A stretch of DNA of 64,000 bases from Tenacibaculum singaporense (lineage in GTDB: Bacteria > Bacteroidota > Bacteroidia > Flavobacteriales > Flavobacteriaceae), in assembly GCF_003867015.1 (NCBI RefSeq), contig NZ_CP032548.1:863501-927500 (forward strand), read 5' to 3'. This document shows, piece after piece, positions 35,445 through 41,808 of this stretch. Position 1 is the stretch's first letter, and each line of letters opens with the position of its first letter. The notes under the pieces were generated by a model. That model saw only the letters and a program-made list of their open reading frames with translations. It was not told the origin of the DNA and searched no databases. The position numbers were made by a program, and so were the translations under genes.

Positions 35445-35912
35445 CTATTCATAAATTACATCGAACTTATAAACTGGGTTGTCGCTCTCATATTCAAAAA
35501 CTCTAGCATAATCCATAACGTTAGCTATTCCTTCGAGTTCACATAGTTGTGAAACTACAGCGTATAAACCATTAAATAATCTTTCTTTATCGGTCGGATT
35601 TTGAGGTTTTGGATTATAATGACATAAAGGAACAGTAAAACCGCATGCTTCTAAAAACACCCTTTCAATCAGTAGTAATTCAAGCGGAGTGTAACCATTA
35701 AATTTTCTACCTAAATTTTGATGAACCCTACCCACATAGCTTAGTTGCAATGAGCCATGACCATTCGTGAGATGTTTCCAACTATCTCGATTGTCTAATA
35801 TATTTCCAACCGCACATGCTGAGCAACATTCAGGATTCAATTCATCGTTGTGAAAAGCATTATAAAGCTTTATAAGTGCTTGTTCTAATCGTTTAGGTAT
35901 TTCCATAATCAA
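35445..35912 (-). CDS. Conserved hypothetical protein, convergent to nqrF
   Basis: A 155-residue cytoplasmic protein that I cannot assign to a function. It contains NPECCSACAVGNILDN (a CCxxC cluster), SWKHLTNGHGSLQLSYVG, LGRKFNGYTPLELLLIERVFLEACGF, and NPTDKERLFNGLYAVV. The Cys group with His residues could bind a metal. The start at 35912 or the ATG two codons later are both possible. Homologues may carry NQR-related names in databases because of location, but nothing in this sequence shows a ferredoxin or flavin domain. Confidence 0.7.
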   Translation of the reverse strand: MIMEIPKRLEQALIKLYNAFHNDELNPECCSACAVGNILDNRDSWKHLTNGHGSLQLSYVGRVHQNLGRKFNGYTPLELLLIERVFLEACGFTVPLCHYNPKPQNPTDKERLFNGLYAVVSQLCELEGIANVMDYARVFEYESDNPVYKFDVIYE

Positions 35913-35950
35913 AAAGGATTTACTCCCTTAAATATACAAAATATTGGTTG

Positions 35951-35958
35951 TACCTTTG
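35951..35958 (+). promoter_or_regulatory. -7 promoter box of the second DEAD-box helicase
   Basis: TACCTTTG is an exact TAnnTTTG match, 17 bases before the ATG at 35975, and supports that start over an upstream in-frame ATG at 35948. Confidence 0.6.
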
Positions 35959-35974
35959 CATCAAATTATTGTTA

Positions 35975-37333
35975 ATGACGACTTTTCAAGATTTAGACTT
36001 ATCAAATCCACTAAGAAATTCAATTGAAGAATTAGGTTTCGTAAATCCAACACCTATTCAAGAACAAGCATTTCCTGTAATTCGTTCAGGAAAAGATGTG
36101 GTGGGGATTGCACAAACAGGTACAGGTAAAACTTTTGGGTACTTACTGCCTATATTACGTGATTTAAAGTTTTCAAAACAACAACACCCAAGGGTGATGA
36201 TAATAGTACCTACACGAGAATTAGTGGTTCAGGTGGTAGAAGAGATAGAAAAGCTAGCTAAATACATCACTTTACGAACTGTAGGTGTATATGGTGGAGT
36301 TAATTTAAATCGCCATAAAGAAGCAGTAATGCAAGGAGCTGACATTATTGTTGCCACACCAGGACGTTTGTACGATTTAGCGTTAAGTAACGTATTAAAA
36401 TTAAAGTCCATTCAAAAATTAGTCATTGATGAAGTAGATGTAATGCTTGATTTGGGTTTTCGTTTTCAGTTGTTAAACATCTTTGATTTATTACCTCAAA
36501 GACGTCAAAACATCATGTTTTCAGCAACGATGACGGAGGATGTTGAAGCATTAATTGATGATTTTTTTATTGCTCCACATAAAATAGCAATTGCAGTAAG
36601 TGGAACACCGTTAGATAACATTCAGCAAATAAGCTATGATGTTCCTAATTTTTATACAAAAGTCAACTTATTAAACTATTTATTATTTGATAAATCAGAG
36701 TTTAGTAAAGTGTTGGTGTTTGCACCTAATAAAAGAAATGCAGACAGACTATTTGATTGTGTAGCCGAAGAATATCCATCACAAGCCTGTGTAATTCATT
36801 CAAATAAAACACAAAACTACCGTTTGCGCTCTATAGAACAATTCAACAAAGGAGAAAAACGAATCTTAATAGCTACCGATGTAATTGCACGTGGATTAGA
36901 TTTAGAGGAAGTTACGCATGTAATAAACTTTAATGTACCACATTTTCCTGAAAACTACATGCACAGAATAGGACGTACTGGTCGTGCAGAAAGAGAGGGA
37001 AAAGCAATTTTATTCGCTACGGAAAAAGAGCAGGAAGCAAAACAAAGAATTGAGGAATTGATGGATTACACAATTCCAAAGGAAGAAATTCCAGAACAAG
37101 TTGAAATAACCAAGCAATTAACGGAAGAAGAGCGTCCGAAAGAAGAAAGAGAAGTAAATAAAAACAGAACTTCTCAAGAATACATTCCAGGTCCCGCTTT
37201 TCACGAGAAAAAGGAAAAGAATAAAAAAACAAACCAAGGAGGTTCTTATAGAAGAGAGCTTGCCAAGAAGTACAAAAAGCCAAAAACAAGAGGAGATAAA
37301 AATTATAACAAACGCAATAAGAAACGTAAATAA
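35975..37333 (+). CDS. DEAD-box ATP-dependent RNA helicase
   Basis: A 452-residue helicase with Q motif FQDLDLSNPLRNSI, motif I AQTGTGKT, Ia PTRELV, motif II appearing as DEVD in place of DEAD (VIDEVDVMLD), III SAT, and VI HRIGRTGRA. The DEVD variant keeps the Asp-Glu Mg2+ ligands. The last 70 residues are basic and low complexity, with many Lys and Arg, likely an RNA-binding tail. The stop overlaps the next gene start by one base (TAATG), so the two are translated together. Confidence 0.93.
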   Translation: MTTFQDLDLSNPLRNSIEELGFVNPTPIQEQAFPVIRSGKDVVGIAQTGTGKTFGYLLPILRDLKFSKQQHPRVMIIVPTRELVVQVVEEIEKLAKYITLRTVGVYGGVNLNRHKEAVMQGADIIVATPGRLYDLALSNVLKLKSIQKLVIDEVDVMLDLGFRFQLLNIFDLLPQRRQNIMFSATMTEDVEALIDDFFIAPHKIAIAVSGTPLDNIQQISYDVPNFYTKVNLLNYLLFDKSEFSKVLVFAPNKRNADRLFDCVAEEYPSQACVIHSNKTQNYRLRSIEQFNKGEKRILIATDVIARGLDLEEVTHVINFNVPHFPENYMHRIGRTGRAEREGKAILFATEKEQEAKQRIEELMDYTIPKEEIPEQVEITKQLTEEERPKEEREVNKNRTSQEYIPGPAFHEKKEKNKKTNQGGSYRRELAKKYKKPKTRGDKNYNKRNKKRK

Positions 37334-37695
37334 TGCAAGAACTTACTAAGCAAGAACTTCACAATTTAGGAATGAATATTGTGGGTAAAAAACTGCAAGA
37401 AATGGGGTATGAATTTGTTGCAGTAAATAGCGAGTTGAAAAAGCATCCACAATTTGTGTTGTTTAAAAAAGGAGAGTCTACCATTTTTGTATTAGTAAAA
37501 ACTACGAACAACATACAGTCTCCACAAGAATATGATGTATTGTGGATGGAAACTTTTAAAAAACACGCAGAAAAACAAAATGCAAAGGTTTGGTATGCTG
37601 GCATAGGTATAGCAAATGCAGAAAGTGTAGATTTACCTGTGTTTAAAGACAAGCCCTATTATGTTGCTTTTGATGATTTTGTAAAAATCTTATAA
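37333..37695 (+). CDS. Conserved hypothetical protein coupled to the helicase
   Basis: A 120-residue protein of unknown function. The pattern LGMNIVGKKLQEMGYEFVAVNSELKKHPQFVLFK followed by TIFVLVKTTNN (described in two parts) has the alternating strand layout of small alpha/beta proteins and loosely recalls nuclease-like folds, but I see no complete active site. It shares a TAATG stop/start with the helicase gene, which suggests a linked job, perhaps RNA-related. No signal peptide or membrane segment is visible. Confidence 0.65.
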   Translation: MQELTKQELHNLGMNIVGKKLQEMGYEFVAVNSELKKHPQFVLFKKGESTIFVLVKTTNNIQSPQEYDVLWMETFKKHAEKQNAKVWYAGIGIANAESVDLPVFKDKPYYVAFDDFVKIL

Positions 37696-37783
37696 AACCT
37701 TTTTACTAATTTTTGGTGCTAATCTCCTTTTTTAACTGAAGGAAAAATAGTGGTTTTGTAGATTGGAAAGGGTATAAACACTA

Positions 37784-37814
37784 TTGAATACTAGGTAGTT
37801 GTATGTTAATTTTA
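37784..37814 (+). promoter_or_regulatory. Promoter of the small-peptide unit
   Basis: A TTG at 37784-37786 and TAATTTTA at 37807-37814 (seven of eight positions of TAnnTTTG) are separated by 20 bases, close to the Bacteroidota spacing. Expected transcription start near 37820. Confidence 0.45.
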
Positions 37815-37845
37815 CCTCAGGGAAATTAATAAAATATCTAAAAAA

Positions 37846-37950
37846 ATGAAAAGACAACTACTAACCAAAAAAGGAAAAAAATTAATGAAAACTATTATGG
37901 CATTTTTATCAGATTTAGGTAATGGTGCTAGTTATGCAATTAATAATTAA
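37846..37950 (+). CDS. Putative small basic peptide (34 residues)
   Basis: An ATG-TAA frame with its own promoter-like site upstream and a strong terminator 20 bases downstream, in a gap of 338 bases. The product starts MKRQLLTKKGKKLMKT, then a hydrophobic segment IMAFLSDLGNG and ends ASYAINN. The basic N-terminus with a hydrophobic centre could be a toxin-like, membrane-active or signalling peptide, or a peptide precursor; no known family is recognised. The transcript could also be a small RNA. The rest of the gap shows nothing else. Confidence 0.45.
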   Translation: MKRQLLTKKGKKLMKTIMAFLSDLGNGASYAINN

Positions 37951-37970
37951 GGTTTAAATAGTTAGAATTT

Positions 37971-38010
37971 AAAAAACACTCGTTTTATGATGTAAACGAG
38001 TGTTTTTTTA
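37971..38010 (+). terminator. Terminator of the small-peptide unit
   Basis: AAAAAACACTCGTTT and AAACGAGTGTTTTTTT pair across an eight-base loop. It ends about 24 bases before the UDG-like gene, so it isolates that gene from upstream transcription. Confidence 0.9.
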
Positions 38011-38033
38011 TACATAAATAGTAAATTTACAGT

Positions 38034-38597
38034 GTGGAGAATCTGTTAAATGAAATAAAAAACTGTAAGATTTGTGAGAAACATATAGAGCCTAATCCTG
38101 TAGTTCTTGCTAGTAAAAAATCCAAAATCATTATTGTAGGTCAAGCCCCTGGAGCCAAAGTACATCAATCTGGGATTCCTTGGGATGATGCTAGTGGAAA
38201 ACAGCTTAGGAAATGGTTGGATGTTACTGATGAGGAGTTTTATGATACCAATAACTTTGGAATAATACCTATGGGTTTTTGTTATCCAGGAAAAGGAAAA
38301 ACAGGAGATTTACCACCAAGAAAAGAATGCGCTCCACAGTGGCATCAACCTTTATTAAAAGAAATATCAGAAGTTAAGCTGATTATTTTAATAGGAATGT
38401 ATGCTCAAAACTATTATTTGAAAAAGAAAGCAAAACGAACACTCACCGAAACAGTAAATGCTTTTGAAGAGTACTTGCCTCAGTATTTTGTATTACCCCA
38501 TCCATCACCAAGAAATCGATTTTGGTTGACCAAAAACCCATGGTTTGAAAAAGAAGTTTTACCTATGTTAAAAAACACGGTGAAAAAGCTGATATAG
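38034..38597 (+). CDS. Uracil-DNA glycosylase family protein
   Basis: A 187-residue protein of the UDG superfamily. The first motif is IIVGQAPGAKVHQSGIPWDD (family-4/5-like GQAPG with a following Gly-rich segment), and the late motif is LPHPSPRNRFW, matching the HPS loop. CKICEKH near the N-terminus and a later Cys may bind a metal, but a full Fe-S set as in family 4 is not seen. The start is GTG at 38034; TAAATTTA at 38022-38029 could be a -7 box, giving nearly no leader. It probably excises uracil or related lesions; substrate range unknown. Confidence 0.82.
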   Translation: MENLLNEIKNCKICEKHIEPNPVVLASKKSKIIIVGQAPGAKVHQSGIPWDDASGKQLRKWLDVTDEEFYDTNNFGIIPMGFCYPGKGKTGDLPPRKECAPQWHQPLLKEISEVKLIILIGMYAQNYYLKKKAKRTLTETVNAFEEYLPQYFVLPHPSPRNRFWLTKNPWFEKEVLPMLKNTVKKLI

Positions 38598-38644
38598 TGA
38601 TTTTAATACTAAAAGAAAGTTAAATACATGCATTGATAAATTTG

Positions 38645-38652
38645 TACTTTTG
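38645..38652 (+). promoter_or_regulatory. -7 promoter box of hflX, abutting its start codon
   Basis: TACTTTTG is an exact TAnnTTTG match ending 6 bases before the ATG at 38659, implying a leaderless or near-leaderless mRNA. Confidence 0.5.
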
Positions 38653-38658
38653 CAATGT

Positions 38659-39858
38659 ATGATAGAAACAAGAGAAGCCATATCAGAAAAAGCGGTTTTA
38701 ATAGGTATTATAACCCAGCATCAAGACGAAAAGAAATCAGAAGAATATCTTGATGAGCTAGAGTTTTTAACACTTACAGCTGGAGGATTTGCTGTTAAGA
38801 GATTTGTTCAAAAATTAGATAAACCCCATCCAAAAACTTTTATTGGAACAGGTAAATTAGAAGATGTAAAAGCTTATATAGATTCCAATGATATTGGAAC
38901 AGCTATTTTTGATGATGAGTTATCGCCTGCGCAACTTAGAAATGTTGAACGTTTTTTAGATTGTAAAATTTTAGATAGAACCAACTTAATACTTGATATT
39001 TTTGCAAGTAGAGCACAAACAAGCTCAGCAAAAGCTCAAGTAGAATTAGCACAATACCAATATTTATTACCTCGATTAACCAGAATGTGGACACACCTTG
39101 ATAAACAAAAAGGGGGTATTGGTATGCGTGGTCCTGGAGAAACAGAAATAGAAACTGACCGTCGTATTATTCGAGATAAAATTTCGTTGCTAAAAAAGAA
39201 ATTAGTAACTATTGACAAGCAAATGTCCATACAACGAAAAAATCGTGGGAAAATGGTACGTGTTGCTTTGGTAGGATATACCAATGTTGGTAAATCTACC
39301 TTGATGAATGTTGTTAGTAAAAGTGAGGTTTTTGCAGAGAATAAACTGTTTGCAACATTAGACACTACAGTTAGAAAGGTAGTAATAAAAAATATTCCTT
39401 TTTTAATGACAGACACCGTTGGGTTCATTAGAAAATTACCAACACAATTAGTAGAGTCGTTCAAGTCTACTTTAGATGAAGTTCGTGAAGCAGATTTATT
39501 ATTACATGTCGTAGATATTTCACATCCAAACTTTGAAGATCATATAGCTTCTGTAAATAAAATTTTAGATGAAATAGATAGTAAAGATAAGCCAACAGTT
39601 ATGGTATTTAATAAAATAGACGCTTATACTCACGAAACTATTGATGAAGATGATTTAATAACAGAAAAAACAAAAGAACATTACACGTTAGAAGATTGGA
39701 AAAGAACATGGATGAATGATTTGGAAACAGAAAGTATTTTTATTTCAGCATTGAATAAAGATAACTTAGAAAACTTTAAAGATAAAGTGTATGAAGAAGT
39801 AAAAAAAATACACATTCAGCGCTTTCCATATAATGATTTTTTATATCAAGAATATTAG
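38659..39858 (+). CDS. hflX: GTPase HflX
   Basis: A 399-residue ribosome-splitting GTPase that rescues stalled ribosomes. An N-terminal HflX domain (FVQKLDKPHPKTFIGTGKLEDVKAYI) leads to the linker with GPGETEIETDRRIIRDKI and the G domain: G1 GYTNVGKST, G3 DTVGFIRKLP, G4 FNKID. The ATG at 38659 was chosen because the promoter box lies just before it; an upstream TTG three codons earlier is unlikely. It has its own terminator. Confidence 0.95.
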   Translation: MIETREAISEKAVLIGIITQHQDEKKSEEYLDELEFLTLTAGGFAVKRFVQKLDKPHPKTFIGTGKLEDVKAYIDSNDIGTAIFDDELSPAQLRNVERFLDCKILDRTNLILDIFASRAQTSSAKAQVELAQYQYLLPRLTRMWTHLDKQKGGIGMRGPGETEIETDRRIIRDKISLLKKKLVTIDKQMSIQRKNRGKMVRVALVGYTNVGKSTLMNVVSKSEVFAENKLFATLDTTVRKVVIKNIPFLMTDTVGFIRKLPTQLVESFKSTLDEVREADLLLHVVDISHPNFEDHIASVNKILDEIDSKDKPTVMVFNKIDAYTHETIDEDDLITEKTKEHYTLEDWKRTWMNDLETESIFISALNKDNLENFKDKVYEEVKKIHIQRFPYNDFLYQEY

Positions 39859-39890
39859 TTTTTTACAGTAAAAAAACACAACCATAACTT

Positions 39891-39930
39891 AAAAAGAACT
39901 TAAAGAATTGCTACTTTAAGTTCTTTTTTG
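39891..39930 (+). terminator. Terminator of hflX
   Basis: AAAAAGAACTTAAAG and CTTTAAGTTCTTTTTT pair across an eight-base loop, about 35 bases after the stop. Confidence 0.9.
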
Positions 39931-40222
39931 TTATATTTATAATCGCTAAAGTAGTTTTTACTACATTTTATAAAGCATTGTAAATTAATATTTTTAACCA
40001 TTTTATCCCCCTGAAAATGAAAAATAGTAAAACTTCACAAACAAAATCTAGACGATTTTTATTAGATCAATCAGTTAATAAGAAAGCTTAAATCCAACGT
40101 CAGTAGTTTAACCTTATTTAACCAGCTAACTTGCCAAGTATTCATAAAGTTTTAAGTATAAAATTTAAAGCTAGATGAAATGTCCGCTCTTTTGAGTTAC
40201 CATGTGTTAATCTGAATAGATC
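39931..40222. other. Gap between hflX and the TonB-type genes
   Basis: Nothing certain is seen here. An ATG-TAA frame at 40017-40091 would encode 24 basic residues (MKNSKTSQTKSRRFLLDQSV...), without a clear promoter or terminator. GTAGTTTTTACTAC near 39953 is a short inverted repeat. No RNA gene was recognised. Confidence 0.3.
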
Positions 40223-40918
40223 ATGATGAAAAATATAATATCCCTCTTGTTACTGTGTTGTGGCTTACAATTGGCTATAGCACAAGAGAAGTGTACATCT
40301 GAAAATTTTCATTCAGTAGATGTAAACGTAGTTGACAAGTGTTTAGTAGAAAAAAAGAAAGAGGAGACACCTGTTGTTGTAACTACAATTTCTAGTAGAA
40401 GATATTTAAGAAAGCGTATTTACTTTGAAAAAGTTATTAGTTTGGCCAATAGCATAGAAGCCAACAAAATCAAGTTTATAAAAACAACAAATGATTTAGC
40501 AACATGTCGCTTATATAATATATTTCCAATCACAAGAAAAATAACTAAGAAAGCTATTTCTTTTGATGTAGTAGATGAAATCCCTACGTTTTTATCATGC
40601 AGCGATCCTTTAAAGGATAAGGTAGATTGTTTTAATTATCAAATGCAAAACCATATAATCAATACACTGGTTTATCCCGAAGAAGCTTTGGATAAAGGTA
40701 TAGAGGGAGAGGTGTTAGTTAGTTTTGTAATTGATGAAACAGGTAAAGTAACGGGTATTAAAACAGAAGGGGTAAATGTACATGAGATTTTGAAAAATGA
40801 GGCAAAAAGAATTATACTATTACTCCCTAACTTCACACCAGGAAAACAACAAGGAAAAAATACAAGTGTAGCATACAGCTTTCCTATGAACTTTAGCTTA
40901 AATAACTCTGAATATTAG
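40223..40918 (+). CDS. TonB C-terminal domain protein (energy transducer TonB-like)
   Basis: A 231-residue exported protein. A signal peptide MMKNIISLLLLCCGLQLAIAQ is followed by a Cys-containing ectodomain (CTSENFHSVDVNVVDKC), then SSRRYLRKR, and a TonB-C domain at about residues 140-228 (YPEEALDKGIEGEVLVSFVIDETGKV). It lacks the proline-rich spacer and single inner-membrane anchor of classical TonB, so how it would couple to ExbBD is unclear. The neighbour downstream is a paralogue. The start may be either of two adjacent ATG codons. Confidence 0.85.
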   Translation: MMKNIISLLLLCCGLQLAIAQEKCTSENFHSVDVNVVDKCLVEKKKEETPVVVTTISSRRYLRKRIYFEKVISLANSIEANKIKFIKTTNDLATCRLYNIFPITRKITKKAISFDVVDEIPTFLSCSDPLKDKVDCFNYQMQNHIINTLVYPEEALDKGIEGEVLVSFVIDETGKVTGIKTEGVNVHEILKNEAKRIILLLPNFTPGKQQGKNTSVAYSFPMNFSLNNSEY

Positions 40919-40954
40919 AGTGTTAAAATAATTTATTTTCTATAAAAAAAAGAA

Positions 40955-40962
40955 TACCTTTG
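40955..40962 (+). promoter_or_regulatory. -7 promoter box of the second TonB-like gene
   Basis: TACCTTTG is an exact TAnnTTTG match, giving a leader of about 60 bases before the ATG at 41030. Confidence 0.55.
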
Positions 40963-41029
40963 CACGCCATGTTTTTCACAAATGATGAACTATAATTAGT
41001 TGATTGAAAAAATGTTAAACCCCTTAGGT

Positions 41030-41764
41030 ATGAGAAAAATTATTTTAGTTATAACATTAGTTTGTTTTTATGCTACTAATGTTGTGTCGCAACGTGAAGT
41101 ATGTGAAACCCCTGAAGAGTCTTTAGTAGACTTAAATAGTATAACAAAATGTACTATTGCTCCAAAAGACAAGAAAAATAAAGGTACACGACAAATCTCT
41201 GTAAAAGTATCGGCTAATAGAAGATATTTAAAAAAGAGAGAAATTTCAAAAAAGAAAGCTGTTTCAAGTGCAACTGAGTTATCAGGTGCAGGAACAGCGG
41301 CAATAGAAAGTACCACTCCACAAACAGAGTTAAATCAGTCTTTAACTTTTAAAAATAATCTTGAAAATATAACAAGTAAACTATCAGCAGAAGAGGTTCG
41401 TAAGGCTGAAAAATTTACTACTGTTGATAGAATACCTTTGTTTTCTGCATGTGAAAAAGCTAAGAAAAATGAAAGGTTAGACTGTTTTAATGTTGAAATG
41501 GTAAAGCATATTCAAAAACACTTCAGATATCCTAATCAAGCAGTAAAAGAATCTATTCAAGGAGAAGTATGGGTGCGTTTTATTATTGATAAAAATGGTC
41601 AGGTAAAAAATATTAAAACTTTAGGGCCAAAAAATGGAGAGTTATTAAATAACGAAGCTATTCGTGTGGTATCTCAATTACCACAGTTCATTCCTGCTAA
41701 AAAGTCAGGAGATGAAACCTCTGTAAAATACGGATTCCCTATTATGTTTGCTCTTGACGAGTAA
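41030..41764 (+). CDS. TonB C-terminal domain protein, paralogue
   Basis: A 244-residue exported protein with signal peptide MRKIILVITLVCFYATNVVSQ. It repeats the layout of the upstream gene: a Cys pair around a conserved core (CETPEESLVDLNSITKC), ANRRYLKKRE, a Cys pair (FSACEKAKKNERLDCFN), and a TonB-C domain (FRYPNQAVKESIQGEVWVRFIID). It is longer in the linker, which is rich in Ser, Thr and Ala. The start at 41030 places the basic residues directly before the hydrophobic core. A TonB-dependent receptor gene follows 44 bases downstream, likely in one operon. Confidence 0.85.
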   Translation: MRKIILVITLVCFYATNVVSQREVCETPEESLVDLNSITKCTIAPKDKKNKGTRQISVKVSANRRYLKKREISKKKAVSSATELSGAGTAAIESTTPQTELNQSLTFKNNLENITSKLSAEEVRKAEKFTTVDRIPLFSACEKAKKNERLDCFNVEMVKHIQKHFRYPNQAVKESIQGEVWVRFIIDKNGQVKNIKTLGPKNGELLNNEAIRVVSQLPQFIPAKKSGDETSVKYGFPIMFALDE

Positions 41765-41808
41765 ATAAACCACAAATAACTTAATACAAATCAATTAAAA
41801 TAAACATT

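Noticed and set aside
35445..35912. Calling this protein NQR subunit F because of its location
   Set aside because: A full nqrF with ferredoxin, FAD and NADH motifs is at 33810-35126, and this protein has none of these.
40017..40091. A 24-codon frame between hflX and the TonB-like genes
   Set aside because: It has no clear promoter, terminator or motif; it is kept only as a note in the gap entry.
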